Source of the DNA: Pararoseomonas sp. SCSIO 73927 | GTDB taxonomy: Bacteria > Pseudomonadota > Alphaproteobacteria > Acetobacterales > Acetobacteraceae | Direction of reading: 5' to 3' | Length of the DNA stretch: 64,000 nucleotides | Assembly: GCF_037040815.1 (NCBI RefSeq) | Contig: NZ_CP146232.1 | Coordinates: 4,372,001 to 4,436,000 of the forward strand | Shown: in pieces, positions 25,989 through 34,894 of the stretch | How positions within the stretch are numbered: the first letter of the stretch is position 1 | How the letters are laid out: each line of letters opens with the position of its first letter | The notes under the pieces: model-generated | The model's database searches: none | The model's input: only the letters and a program-made list of their open reading frames with translations | Told to the model about the DNA's origin: nothing | Position numbers and translations under genes: made by a program

Positions 25989-26660
25989 TCAGCCGCCGAG
26001 CGGCAGGCGCTCCGCGATCAGGAAGGGTGCGCCCGGCGCCGCCTGGGTGAAGAGACACAGGGAGGTCACGCGCCGGGGCCGGGCCGGGACCTCGCCCAGA
26101 TGGGCGAGCAGCACCGGGCGGATCGCCGCGTCCTGCTCCGGCGTCAGCCTCTGTGTAAGCGTGACGTGGAAGCGCCACTCTCCGAACACCTGCGGGTAGC
26201 CCCAGCGGTGCAGGTTGTAGCGCCCGGCCGCGTCCAGCCGCTCCGGCCGGCGGCGGGCGGTCTCGGCCTCGGTCGGCGGGGCGCGGTGGGCGTCCAGCGT
26301 CGCCACGCAGGCATCGGCGAGGCCCTGCAGGGCAGGGCAGGGGGCCGATTCACGCAGCGCCAGGAAGCCGCCGAGGGAGGCCAGCTCCAGCGGCGGCAGA
26401 TCGAAGGGCGCGGTGCCCGCGGCCAGTGCCGCCGCCTCCTCCCGCATCGCCGGGAAGGATCCGGCCAGCCGGAAGGGCGGCTTCAGCGTGGCGTGCAGCC
26501 CGTAGCCGCGCGGATCGGCCGTCAGCGCCGGCAGGTCCATCCCGGCCAGCGCCGGCTGGGGGATGACGGCGCCCGTCTCCGCATCCCGCCCCAGCCACGT
26601 GCTGCCCAGCCGGTGCAGCGGGTCGTCCAGTTCCGGTGCCCAGTAGAGGGCGGCGCGCAT
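25989..26660 (-). CDS. DUF1045 protein, 2H phosphoesterase-like, phosphonate locus
   Basis: A 223-residue protein of the DUF1045 family that accompanies phn genes. The two 2H-phosphoesterase motifs are visible: GLHATLKPPF and FHVTLTQRL. Members are thought to hydrolyse cyclic phosphates made after C-P lyase (PhnPP-like role); this is family knowledge by context. The ATG at 26660 gives the usual start MRAALYWAPELDDPLHRLG. A TTG at 26684 overlapping the phnM stop (TTGA) is an alternative that would add eight residues. Confidence 0.8.
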   Translation of the reverse strand: MRAALYWAPELDDPLHRLGSTWLGRDAETGAVIPQPALAGMDLPALTADPRGYGLHATLKPPFRLAGSFPAMREEAAALAAGTAPFDLPPLELASLGGFLALRESAPCPALQGLADACVATLDAHRAPPTEAETARRRPERLDAAGRYNLHRWGYPQVFGEWRFHVTLTQRLTPEQDAAIRPVLLAHLGEVPARPRRVTSLCLFTQAAPGAPFLIAERLPLGG

Positions 26661-26680
26661 CGGCCCGGTTCCGGCGCCGC

Positions 26681-27820
26681 TCAAGCGATCCGCGCCCCGC
26701 CACGCCAGACGGCCTGCACCACGGGCATGCCGCCGAACTCCCGCACCCGCACCAGGTCCGCGCGCAGGCCCGGGGCGATCCGGCCGCGGTCGTCCAGGTG
26801 AAGCGACCGGGCGGGATTATCCGTCACCGTCGCCACAGCCGCGGGAAGCGACATCCCCGCCACCTCCGTCAACCGCCAGGCGGCCTCGATCATGGCGGGC
26901 GGCACATAGTCGGAGGCGATGATGTCCACCAGCCCCTCCCGCGCGAGGTCCGCCACGGCGACGTTCCCGGAGTGGCTGCCCCCGCGCACGAGGTTCGGCG
27001 CGCCCGCGATCACGGCCATGCCGTGCGCCCGGGCCGCGCGGGCCGCCTCCAAATTCACGGGAAATTCGCTGATCTCGATCCCGTCGGCCGCATTGCGGGC
27101 CACCACCGCCGCATCCCAGTCGTCGTGCATGGCCACCGGAATTCCGCGCCCCTCGAACAGCGCCAGCACCGCACGCCGGTGCGCCTCCGCGAAGCGCTCC
27201 CGCTGCGCCGTCAGTTCGGCGATGCGGTTGTCCACCTCCTCCGGGGTGCGCCCGGCCTTCACGCGCATCCTCTTGTAGTGCTCGGCATTCACGTACTGGC
27301 CGACGCCGGGGGTGTGGTCCATCAGGCTGACCATCCGCAGGTGCGGGTCGTCGTGGAACTCCTCCAGCATCGGCAGCATGTCCGTCGCCGGCAGCTCGCA
27401 GCGCAGGTGCAGGAAGTGCTCCGTTTTCAGCACGCCGGCCGCGGTGAGGTCGCCGAGGTCGCGGATGCCGTCCCGCGCCGTCTGGAGCCGGCTCTCGTCG
27501 AAGCCGAGATCGCCGAGGCAGAGCGCGTCCAGCACCGTGGTCACGCCCGCCACCGCCACCTGCCCGTCATGCGCCAGGAAGGCGGAGACGGAGGGCCAGC
27601 GCGCCATGCTGCGGGGCAGGACCTGGCGCTCCAGGTTGTCCGTGTGCACGTCCACCACGCCGGGGATGAGGTGGTCGCCCCCGAGGTCGATCGCGCCGGG
27701 CGCGGCGCTGCGGCCCGGCGCCACCTCGGCGATCAGCCCGTCACGCAGCAGAAGGGTGCCTTCCTGCACCCGGTCGGGCAGCACCAGCCGGGCGTTGGTC
27801 AGGATCGTCTCTTGGTTCAT
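26681..27820 (-). CDS. phnM: alpha-D-ribose 1-methylphosphonate 5-triphosphate diphosphatase
   Basis: A 379-residue amidohydrolase-fold enzyme. It removes pyrophosphate from the ribose-methylphosphonate triphosphate intermediate of the C-P lyase pathway. Metal-site motifs are GVVDVHTDNLERQVLPRSMARWP, DHTPGVGQY, HDDWDA and SDYVPPAMIEAAW, which are PhnM-specific. The ATG at 27820 was preferred because it starts just before the first beta strand. The core C-P lyase genes phnGHIJKL are not in the window. The gene is divergent from phnF across a palindrome and coupled to the DUF1045 gene. Confidence 0.9.
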   Translation of the reverse strand: MNQETILTNARLVLPDRVQEGTLLLRDGLIAEVAPGRSAAPGAIDLGGDHLIPGVVDVHTDNLERQVLPRSMARWPSVSAFLAHDGQVAVAGVTTVLDALCLGDLGFDESRLQTARDGIRDLGDLTAAGVLKTEHFLHLRCELPATDMLPMLEEFHDDPHLRMVSLMDHTPGVGQYVNAEHYKRMRVKAGRTPEEVDNRIAELTAQRERFAEAHRRAVLALFEGRGIPVAMHDDWDAAVVARNAADGIEISEFPVNLEAARAARAHGMAVIAGAPNLVRGGSHSGNVAVADLAREGLVDIIASDYVPPAMIEAAWRLTEVAGMSLPAAVATVTDNPARSLHLDDRGRIAPGLRADLVRVREFGGMPVVQAVWRGGARIA

Positions 27821-27871
27821 GCCCCCCTTCTGCCCGAGCCGCGCGCCAGGGCAAGTCCACAACCCTGCCTA

Positions 27872-27885
27872 CTTGTCTAGACAGG
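27872..27885. promoter_or_regulatory. candidate PhnF operator
   Basis: The perfect 10-bp palindrome TGTCTAGACA (27874-27883), flanked by a further complementary C/G pair, lies midway in the 100-base gap between phnM and phnF. HutC-type GntR regulators such as PhnF bind short GTCTA-TAGAC palindromes, so it probably represses both divergent genes. The site is seen directly; the binding is inferred. Confidence 0.65.
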
Positions 27886-27920
27886 AGAAGGGCGCGCAGG
27901 ATCGCGCAGGGGAGGGCGGC

Positions 27921-28703
27921 ATGGCGCAAGGCGGATCAGAGGAGGGGAACTGGACGAGAGGGGCCCGCGCCGGAGCGATGGTCCTGTGGCGGCAGATCGC
28001 GGCCTCGCTGGAGGCGGCCATCGCCGCCGGGGAGCACGCGCCGGAGGACCGCCTGCCGAGCGAGGGCGTGCTGGCGGCGCGCTTCGGGGTGAACCGCCAC
28101 ACCGTCCGGCGCGCGCTGGAGTCGCTCGCCCGTCGCGGCCTGATCCGCACGGAGCAGGGAAGGGGCAGCTTCGTCGCGGGTGAGGTGATGGACTACCCGC
28201 TGCACGGCCGCACCCGCCTCTTCGAGACCATCCGGACGCAGCGGCGGCAGCCGGACAGCCGGATCCTGCGCCTGGCCGCCATGCCGGCGGCGCCCGCGGT
28301 GGCCGCCGCGCTCGGGATCGGGCGCGGCCTGCCCGTGCTGCGGGTGGAGCGGCTCGGCCTCGCGGACGAGCGGCCGCTCGTGCTCGGCACCCACCATCTG
28401 CCGCTGCCACGCTTCGCCGGGGCCGAGGCCGCGCTGCGCGCCGCCCCCTCCATCACCGCCGCGCTGGCCGCCTGCGGCGTGGCCGACTACCGCCGCGCCA
28501 GCACCCGGATCACCGCGCGCCTGCCGACTGGCGAGGAGGCGGCGCGCCTGCGCCAGTCCCGCGCCCGCCCCGTTCTGGCGAGCGAGGCGGTGAACATCGA
28601 CATGCAGGGACGGCCGGTGGATTTCACCCTCGCCTGCTACGCGGCCGGGCGCGTTCAGGTGCTGGTGGAGGAGACGCGGCGGGATGCGGTACCGAATGCC
28701 TGA
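27921..28703 (+). CDS. phnF: PhnF, GntR/HutC family phosphonate-locus regulator
   Basis: A 260-residue regulator. The N-terminal winged helix has WRQIAASLEAAIAAGEHAPEDRLPSEGVLAARFGVNRHTVRRALESLARRG in GntR form, and the C-terminal UTRA effector domain includes VERLGLADERPLVLGTHHLP. Divergence from phnM and the operator between them name it PhnF. The ATG at 27921 was chosen as it sits shortly before the helix-turn-helix; the frame is open far upstream only as a phnM shadow. Confidence 0.88.
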   Translation: MAQGGSEEGNWTRGARAGAMVLWRQIAASLEAAIAAGEHAPEDRLPSEGVLAARFGVNRHTVRRALESLARRGLIRTEQGRGSFVAGEVMDYPLHGRTRLFETIRTQRRQPDSRILRLAAMPAAPAVAAALGIGRGLPVLRVERLGLADERPLVLGTHHLPLPRFAGAEAALRAAPSITAALAACGVADYRRASTRITARLPTGEEAARLRQSRARPVLASEAVNIDMQGRPVDFTLACYAAGRVQVLVEETRRDAVPNA

Positions 28704-28709
28704 AACGGC

Positions 28710-28743
28710 GGAGGGGGAGGCGCCGTGCGGCGCCTCCCCCTCC
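28710..28743 (+). terminator. terminator-like hairpin after phnF
   Basis: A perfect 15-bp stem with a GTGC loop begins 7 bases after the phnF stop. It also lies just 3' of the tRNA-Asn gene on the other strand, so it may end both transcripts. No U-tract is present. Confidence 0.7.
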
Positions 28744-28748
28744 TGAAA

Positions 28749-28824
28749 TGGCTCCCCGAGTTGGACTCGAACCAACGACCTAGCGATTAACAGTCGCGTG
28801 CTCTACCAGCTGAGCTATCGGGGA
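28749..28824 (-). tRNA. tRNA-Asn (GTT)
   Basis: Read on the minus strand, the gene gives a full cloverleaf: acceptor TCCCCGA pairs with TCGGGGA, the D arm has AGCTCAGCTGGTAGAGC, the anticodon loop CTGTTAATC carries GTT, and the T arm has GGTTCGAGTCC. The CCA end is encoded at 28749-28751. Confidence 0.95.
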
Positions 28825-28934
28825 TCAGACCCGTTCTCCACCCCCTGGTGAGGGGCAGCGGGGCGCGCCGGATACCGCCTCCTTCCCCCCTTTGCAAGAG
28901 GCCTTCCCGAAGGAAGCGCCACAGGGGAAGGCGG

Positions 28935-29008
28935 TGGAGGCCTGAGCGGGAATCGAACCCACATTCACGGATTTGCAGTCCGTTGCATCACCATTCTGCC
29001 ATCAGGCC
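28935..29008 (-). tRNA. tRNA-Cys (GCA)
   Basis: Minus-strand cloverleaf of 74 bases with the CCA encoded. Acceptor GGCCTGA pairs with TCAGGCC, the discriminator base is U as required for tRNA-Cys, the anticodon loop CTGCAAA carries GCA, and the T arm is GGTTCGATTCC. Confidence 0.95.
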
Positions 29009-29154
29009 GGCACGCCCGCCGCATATCGCCTTCCCGGCCCCTCCGGTCAACCCGCGTCGGCGTCGTCCATTCCTTCCCAAGCTCTTTGGCCACAGCAGGG
29101 CACCATCCCGCGCGCGGGACCGTGAGCGCGCTTCCAAGCCGGGGGCGACGCGCC

Positions 29155-29171
29155 TATAAAACCGATCGGTT
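29155..29171 (+). promoter_or_regulatory. -10-like box with overlapping 12-bp palindrome upstream of pcm-tolC
   Basis: TATAAA at 29155-29160 is an AT-rich -10 candidate in a very GC-rich stretch. It runs into AACCGATCGGTT (29160-29171), a perfect 12-bp palindrome of the kind bound by TetR-family repressors. The -35 region is weak (TTCCAA about 17 bases upstream). Together they look like a regulated promoter for pcm and tolC; the regulator is not in the window. Confidence 0.5.
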
Positions 29172-29194
29172 CAGTTGATGGGGCAGCGGGCGGC

Positions 29195-29857
29195 ATGGAC
29201 TTCGCCGAGGCGCGCAGGCGCATGGTGGACGGGCAGGTGAAGCCCAACCGGGTGACGGATCCGCGGATCTTCCTGGCGATGCAGGAGGTCCCGCGCGAGC
29301 TCTTCGCGCCGGAGGCGATGCGCGCGCGCGCCCTGTCGGACGAGGACCTGCCGCTGGGGAACGGCCGCGCGCTGGCGCAGCCCATGACCGTCGCGCGGCT
29401 GCTCCAGCTCGCCGCGCCGCGGGTGGGGGAGCGGGTGCTGGTCCCCGCCGCCGGCACCGGCTACGCCGCCGCCCTGCTGGCGCACATGGGCGCGCAGGTC
29501 ATCGCGCTGGAGCAGGATCCAGGGCTCTCGGGCCTCGGCGCCGCCGCGATCGCCGCCGCTGGCCTGCCGCCGGGATCGCTGCGCCAGGAGGCGGGCGCCG
29601 CCACGGCGGGCTTCCCCGCCGGCGGCCCCTACGACCTGATCTTCCTCGACGGTGGCGTGCCCGCCGTGCCGCCGGCCCTCGTCGAGCAGCTAACGGAAGG
29701 CGGCCGCGTGGTCGCCATCCGCATGGCGCCGGGCGAGCCGGGCTCGGCCATCCTCGGCCGCCGCGCGGGGGGCGGGCTGCGGATCGAGGAGGCCTTCGAC
29801 CTGCGCGGCACGGCCATCCCGGCCTTCGCGCCGAAGCCGGGCTTCGTGCTGGCCTGA
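29195..29857 (+). CDS. pcm: protein-L-isoaspartate O-methyltransferase
   Basis: A 220-residue SAM methyltransferase of the alphaproteobacterial Pcm type. It methylates isoaspartyl residues in damaged proteins for repair. The N-terminus FAEARRRMVDGQVKPNRVTDPRIFLAMQEVPRELFAP is typical, followed by LAQPMTVARLLQLAAP and a SAM motif I of the form LVPAAGTGYAAALLA, where most relatives have E/D-x-G-x-G; the change to PAAGTG is notable. It lies directly upstream of tolC, as in many alphaproteobacteria. Confidence 0.82.
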   Translation: MDFAEARRRMVDGQVKPNRVTDPRIFLAMQEVPRELFAPEAMRARALSDEDLPLGNGRALAQPMTVARLLQLAAPRVGERVLVPAAGTGYAAALLAHMGAQVIALEQDPGLSGLGAAAIAAAGLPPGSLRQEAGAATAGFPAGGPYDLIFLDGGVPAVPPALVEQLTEGGRVVAIRMAPGEPGSAILGRRAGGGLRIEEAFDLRGTAIPAFAPKPGFVLA

Positions 29858-30003
29858 AGGGGCGGCCCCGCAGGGTTCAGGAGGCGGAAAGGGTTCCCCC
29901 GCCATCCTGCCCTGCCGCGAAGGGGGGCGGTTACATGGGAACCAGGACAGGGTGGCAGGCCTGGTGCCCGGGGGGCGCGGGCGGCCATGAGGGAAAGCAG
30001 CCG

Positions 30004-31527
30004 ATGATCCGCAGCCATGCCCCGCGCCGCCGGGAACCTGCCGCAGGCGCGCCCGGCCGCGAGCCCGCCCAAGGGCCCGCCCACGCGCCTGACCGGGCGG
30101 GGCGCCGCGCGCCGCGCGCCTGGCTAGCCCCGGCGCTCGGCCTCGCCGTGCTCGCGGCGCCCGCCCTCGCCCCCGCGGCGGCACGGGGCCAGACCCTGCA
30201 GGAGGCGCTGGCCCAGACCTACGCCAACAACCCCACCCTCGCCACGGCGCGCGCCCAGCTGCGCGTGGTGGACGAGAACGTGCCGCAGGCCCTGGCGGGC
30301 TGGCGCCCCACCGTCTCCGTCACCGGCAGCGCCGGCTACGGGACGGGCAGCACCCGCCAGCTCGCCGCCAACAACTTCGGCCAGCGCGTTGGCGTGACCA
30401 CGGATACGGAGCGCGCCATCGGCTCCGTCCAGGCCACCGTCACCCAGCCGCTCTATCGCGGCGGCCGCACCGTGGCCGCCACGCGGCGGGCCGAGAACCA
30501 GGTCATGGCGCAGCGCGCCCGCCTTCTGGCGACTGAGCAGCAAGTGCTGCAGGACGCCGTCTCCGGCTACGTGAACGTTATCCGGTTCCAGGAGGAGGTC
30601 CGCCTCAACCTGAACAACGCCCAGGTGCTGCAGCGCCAGCTGGATGCGACGAACGAGCGCTTTCGGGTGGGCGAGATCACCCGCACGGACGTGGCGCAGG
30701 CGGAGAGCCGCCTGGCCGGCGCCCGCGCGTCCCGCGCCGATTCGGAGGGGCAGCTCCAGAACGCCCGCGCCGTCTTCCAGCGCGTGATCGGCTCCGCCCC
30801 CGCCCGGCTCACCGCGCCCCAGCCCCTCTCGCCCGCGGCGCGCACCAACCAGGACGCGGCCCAGGTGGCGGCGCTGAACAACCCCGCCGTGGTCGCCGCC
30901 CTGTTCGACGAGGCGGCGGCGCGCGACTTCATCGACGTCCAGCTCGGCGCCCTGCTGCCCCAGGCCAGCCTGCAGGGCCAGGCGCTGCGCAGCGACAACC
31001 AGACTCTGCCCGGCTTTCGCAGCACGGGCGAGCAGATCGTCGCCACCGTGACCGTGCCGATCTACCAGGGCGGCGCGGAGTACGCGCTGGTGCGGCAGGC
31101 CCGGCAGGACGCGGCCCGGCTGCGGCAGGTGGTGGACGACCAGCGCCGCACCGCCTCTGCCCAGGCCGTCCAGGCCTGGGAGACCCTGCAGAGCACCCGC
31201 GCCACGGTGGACAGCGTGCGCGCCCAGATCCGCGCCTCCGAGATCGCGCTGGACGGCGTGCAGCGCGAGGCGGTGGTGGGCAGCCGGACCACCCTGGACG
31301 TGCTGAACGCCGAGCAGGAGCTGCTGAACGCCCGCGTCTCCCTCGTGCGCGCGCTCACGAACGTGGTCACCGCCAGCCACTCCCTCGCCCAGGCGGTGGG
31401 GCGGCTGACGGCGCGGGACCTGCGCCTTCCCGTCGCGCTCTACGACACGGAGGCCTATTACAGGGCGGTGCGCGACCGCTGGGCCGGGCTCGGCGATTAC
31501 ACCGCGCCACAGCCCGTCCAGCAGTAG
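30004..31527 (+). CDS. tolC: TolC family outer membrane efflux/secretion protein
   Basis: A 507-residue outer-membrane channel. A signal segment WLAPALGLAVLAAPALAPAAARGQ follows an unusually long basic N-terminus of about 40 residues. The mature start TLQEALAQTYANNPTLATARAQL is the TolC repeat, and a second repeat occurs in the C-terminal half (SQTTLDVLNAEQELLNA-type motif, here SRTTLDVLNAEQELLN). It forms the trans-periplasmic exit duct for type I secretion or RND efflux. The ATG at 30004 has a GAGGGAAAG ribosome site 8 bases upstream. No inner-membrane partner is adjacent. Confidence 0.88.
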   Translation: MIRSHAPRRREPAAGAPGREPAQGPAHAPDRAGRRAPRAWLAPALGLAVLAAPALAPAAARGQTLQEALAQTYANNPTLATARAQLRVVDENVPQALAGWRPTVSVTGSAGYGTGSTRQLAANNFGQRVGVTTDTERAIGSVQATVTQPLYRGGRTVAATRRAENQVMAQRARLLATEQQVLQDAVSGYVNVIRFQEEVRLNLNNAQVLQRQLDATNERFRVGEITRTDVAQAESRLAGARASRADSEGQLQNARAVFQRVIGSAPARLTAPQPLSPAARTNQDAAQVAALNNPAVVAALFDEAAARDFIDVQLGALLPQASLQGQALRSDNQTLPGFRSTGEQIVATVTVPIYQGGAEYALVRQARQDAARLRQVVDDQRRTASAQAVQAWETLQSTRATVDSVRAQIRASEIALDGVQREAVVGSRTTLDVLNAEQELLNARVSLVRALTNVVTASHSLAQAVGRLTARDLRLPVALYDTEAYYRAVRDRWAGLGDYTAPQPVQQ

Positions 31528-31536
31528 GAGCCCCGC

Positions 31537-32112
31537 ATGTCCGGCGCCGCCCCACCCGGCCAGGATCCGTCGATGGAGGACATCCTCGCCTCCATCCGCA
31601 AGATCCTGAACGAGGAGGAGCCCGCGCCTCCCCCGGAGGCAGCGCCCGCCGGCCGGCCGAACCCTGCGCCGGTTGCGGCGCCGCAGCCCGCGCCGGAACT
31701 GGAGCCGGAACCGCTGGAGCTGACGGAGGCGATGCTGGTGGCCCCGCCCGCCGCGGCGCCGGCGCCGGCGCCCGCCACGGCGCCGCTGGAGGCACCGCCC
31801 GAGCCGCCCGCGCCGGCGGCGGCCCCGATGCCCCCGCCGACGCCGGATCCCGAGGTGCCGGAGGGGCTGGGCGAAGGCTTGGTGGCGCCCGCGACGGCCG
31901 CGGCCGCCGCGGCCCTGATTGGGCAGCTCGCCCGCACCGTGGCGGCGGAGCGCGCCGCACCGGTGTATCGCGGTGGTCCTTCGATCGAGGACGTAGTGCG
32001 GGAGGAGGTCCGGCCGGTGCTGAAAGCCTGGATGGACGCCCACCTGCCCGCCCTGGTGGAACGGCTGGTGAGAGCGGAGATCGAGCGGGTGGTCAGCCGG
32101 TCCCTGGGCTGA
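31537..32112 (+). CDS. popZ: DUF2497 protein, PopZ-like polar organising protein
   Basis: A 191-residue acidic protein with the three-part PopZ design. A short N-terminal binding helix (SMEDILASIRKILNEEE) is followed by a long Pro/Ala/Glu-rich disordered linker (about residues 30-130) and C-terminal helices for self-assembly (PSIEDVVREEVRPVLKAWMDAHLPALVERLVRAEIERVV). PopZ of Caulobacter forms polar condensates that tether the chromosome origin. It lies between tolC and valS, the usual alphaproteobacterial synteny. The assembly role here is inferred from this layout. Confidence 0.85.
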   Translation: MSGAAPPGQDPSMEDILASIRKILNEEEPAPPPEAAPAGRPNPAPVAAPQPAPELEPEPLELTEAMLVAPPAAAPAPAPATAPLEAPPEPPAPAAAPMPPPTPDPEVPEGLGEGLVAPATAAAAAALIGQLARTVAAERAAPVYRGGPSIEDVVREEVRPVLKAWMDAHLPALVERLVRAEIERVVSRSLG

Positions 32113-32197
32113 GGCCGGGACCAGTCCGAAAGGGCAGGGCAGGGGGGCGCCGATCGGGCCTTGACGCGGGGGCGGGCGCTGCGCCACGCCTCCGCCC

Positions 32198-34894
32198 ATG
32201 CTCGACAAGACGCTCTCGCCCGCCGGCTTCGAGCCGCGCCTCTACGAGGGATGGGAGGGGTCCGGCGCCTTCGCGGCCAATCCGGCCTCGAACGCCGCGC
32301 CCTTCACCATCATGATCCCCCCGCCGAACGTGACGGGCAGCCTGCACGTCGGCCACGCCCTGGACGTGACGATCCAGGACACGCTGATCCGCTTCCGCCG
32401 CATGCAGGGCCGGGACGCGCTGTGGCAGCCCGGCACGGACCACGCGGGCATCGCGACGCAAATGGTGGTGGAGCGCCTCCTGGCCGCGGAGGGGGTGGAC
32501 CGGCGCGAGATGGGGCGGGAAGCCTTCCTGGACCGGGTCTGGCAGTGGAAGGGCGAGAGCGGCGGCACCATCACCCGCCAGCTCCGCCGCATGGGCGCCA
32601 GCCTGGACTGGTCGCGCGAGCGCTTCACCATGGATGAGGGCCTGTCCGAGGCCGTGCGGGAGGTCTTCGTGACCCTGCACCGCCAGGGGCTGATGTACCG
32701 CGACCGGCGCCTGGTGAACTGGGATGTGAAGTTCCAGACCGCCATCTCCGACCTCGAGGTGGAGAGCAAGGAGGTGAAGGGCAGCCTCTGGCACCTGCGC
32801 TACCCGGTCGAGGGCCAGCCCGGCCGCTTCCTCGTTGTGGCCACGACGCGGCCGGAGACGATGCTGGGCGATACGGCGGTGGCCGTGAACCCGGAGGATG
32901 AGCGCTTCCGCGACCTCGTCGGTAAGTCCGTGATCCTGCCGATCGTCGGGCGGCGCATCCCCGTGGTGGCCGATTCCTACTCCGACCCGGAGAAGGGCTC
33001 GGGCGCCGTGAAGATCACGCCCGCGCACGACTTCAACGATTTCGAGGTGGGCCGGCGCCACGACCTGCCCTCCCCGAGCGTGCTGGACGCCGAGGGGCGG
33101 GTCCTCCTCGCCGAGATCGAGGGCGAGGCGAGGGCGGAGCCCGGCATCGCCGACCCGGCCTTCCTGTCCTCGCTGGCGGGGATGGAGCGCTTCGAGGCGC
33201 GCAAGGCGATCCTGGCGGAGCTGGAGCGGCTGGAGCTGATCGAGAAGATCGAGCCGCACGCCCACGCCGTGCCCCACGGCGACCGCTCCGGCGTGCCGAT
33301 CGAGCCGCGCCTGACCTGGCAGTGGTACGTGGACGCCGCGACCCTGGCGAAGCCCGCCATCCAGGCGGTGGAGACGGGCAAGACCGTCTTCGTGCCGCGC
33401 CAGTGGGAGAACACCTTCTTCGCCTGGATGCGGGACATCCAGCCCTGGTGCGTCTCCCGCCAGCTCTGGTGGGGCCACCAGATCCCGGCCTGGTACGGGC
33501 CGGACGGGCACATCTTCGTCGAGCGGACCGAGGCGGAGGCCAAGGCCGCCGCCCGCGCCCATTACGGCGAGGAGCGGGAGCTGACCCGCGACCCGGACGT
33601 GCTGGACACCTGGTTCTCCTCCGGCCTCTGGCCCTTCTCCACCCTCGGCTGGCCGCGGCAGACGCCCGAGCTGGCCCGCTACTACCCCGGCGACGTGCTG
33701 GTGACGGGGTTCGACATCATCTTCTTCTGGGTCGCCCGGATGATGATGCTGGGCATCCACTTCATGGGCGACGTTCCGTTCAGGACCGTGAACATCCACG
33801 GACTCGTGCGGGACGAGCGCGGGCAGAAGATGTCCAAGTCCAAGGGCAACGTCATGGACCCGCTGGAGCTGGCGGATGCCTACGGCGCCGACGCCCTGCG
33901 CTTCACCCTGGCCTCCTTCGCGGGCCCGGGGCGCGACGTGCGGCTGGGCCGGCAGAAGGTCGAGAGCAACCGCGCCTTCGTCACGAAGCTGTGGAACGCC
34001 GCCCGCTTCTGCGAGATGAACGGGATCGCGCCGGACCGCGTCTTCGACCCGATGAAGGCCACCACGCCGCTGGCCCGGTGGATCATCGACGCGGGGAACG
34101 CGGCCATCGCGGAGGCGACGGCGGCGCTGGAGAGCTACCGGCTGGATGACTACGCCGCCGCCCTCTACCGCTTCACCTGGGGAAGCTTCTGCGACTGGTT
34201 CCTGGAACTCGCCAAGCCCGCCCTGACCGGGCCGGACGGGCCGGAGAAGGACGAGGCCAAGGGCGCGGCGCAGCACGTGCTGGGCCTGATCCTGCGGCTG
34301 GCCCACCCCGTGATGCCCTACGTCACGGAGGAGCTCTGGGACCGCTTCGGCTACGGGCCGGAGGGCAGCCTCATCCGCACCTCCTGGCCCGAGCCGGTCG
34401 CCGTGGTGGGCGCCGACACGGCCCGGGCCGAGCTGGAATGGCTGGTGGGCTTCATCTCGGAGGTCCGCACCGTGCGGGCAGAGGTGAACGTGCCGCCCTC
34501 CGTCACCGTGCCGCTGCTGCTGCAGGGCGCCTCCGCCGAGACGATGGACCGCGCCGCACGCTGGATCGAGCCGATCCGCCGCATGGCCCGCGCCACCGAG
34601 GTGGTGTCGCACGAGGGCGCGGCCCCGGCGGGCGTGGCCCAGGCCGTGGTGGGAGAGGCGACGGTGATGCTGCCGCTGGAGGGCGTGGTGGACCTCGCCG
34701 CGGAGCGCGCGCGCCTCTCGAAGGAGCACGCCAAGGTGGAGGCAGAGGCGCGCAAGATCGCGCAGAAGCTGGCGAACCCGGACTTCACCAGCCGCGCCAG
34801 GGAGGAGGTGGTGGAGGAGACGCGGGAGCGCCTCGCCGGCGCCGAGGCCGAGGCGGCGCGCCTGGCCGCGGCCCTGTCGCGAATCGCGGCCTGA
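32198..34894 (+). CDS. valS: valyl-tRNA synthetase
   Basis: An 898-residue class I synthetase that charges tRNA-Val. The HIGH motif is LHVGHALDVTIQD, and KMSKSKGN is the KMSKS loop. The CP1 editing domain lies between (TTRPETMLGDTAVAVNP and HDFNDFEVGRRH). A C-terminal coiled coil (about residues 830-898, LSKEHAKVEAEARKIAQKL) is present. Its TGA overlaps the ATG of a small membrane protein by one base. Confidence 0.97.
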   Translation: MLDKTLSPAGFEPRLYEGWEGSGAFAANPASNAAPFTIMIPPPNVTGSLHVGHALDVTIQDTLIRFRRMQGRDALWQPGTDHAGIATQMVVERLLAAEGVDRREMGREAFLDRVWQWKGESGGTITRQLRRMGASLDWSRERFTMDEGLSEAVREVFVTLHRQGLMYRDRRLVNWDVKFQTAISDLEVESKEVKGSLWHLRYPVEGQPGRFLVVATTRPETMLGDTAVAVNPEDERFRDLVGKSVILPIVGRRIPVVADSYSDPEKGSGAVKITPAHDFNDFEVGRRHDLPSPSVLDAEGRVLLAEIEGEARAEPGIADPAFLSSLAGMERFEARKAILAELERLELIEKIEPHAHAVPHGDRSGVPIEPRLTWQWYVDAATLAKPAIQAVETGKTVFVPRQWENTFFAWMRDIQPWCVSRQLWWGHQIPAWYGPDGHIFVERTEAEAKAAARAHYGEERELTRDPDVLDTWFSSGLWPFSTLGWPRQTPELARYYPGDVLVTGFDIIFFWVARMMMLGIHFMGDVPFRTVNIHGLVRDERGQKMSKSKGNVMDPLELADAYGADALRFTLASFAGPGRDVRLGRQKVESNRAFVTKLWNAARFCEMNGIAPDRVFDPMKATTPLARWIIDAGNAAIAEATAALESYRLDDYAAALYRFTWGSFCDWFLELAKPALTGPDGPEKDEAKGAAQHVLGLILRLAHPVMPYVTEELWDRFGYGPEGSLIRTSWPEPVAVVGADTARAELEWLVGFISEVRTVRAEVNVPPSVTVPLLLQGASAETMDRAARWIEPIRRMARATEVVSHEGAAPAGVAQAVVGEATVMLPLEGVVDLAAERARLSKEHAKVEAEARKIAQKLANPDFTSRAREEVVEETRERLAGAEAEAARLAAALSRIAA

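Noticed and set aside
28749..29008. tRNA-Asn and tRNA-Cys as further integration sites
   Set aside because: No integrase, repeats or foreign genes flank them; neighbours are ordinary host genes.
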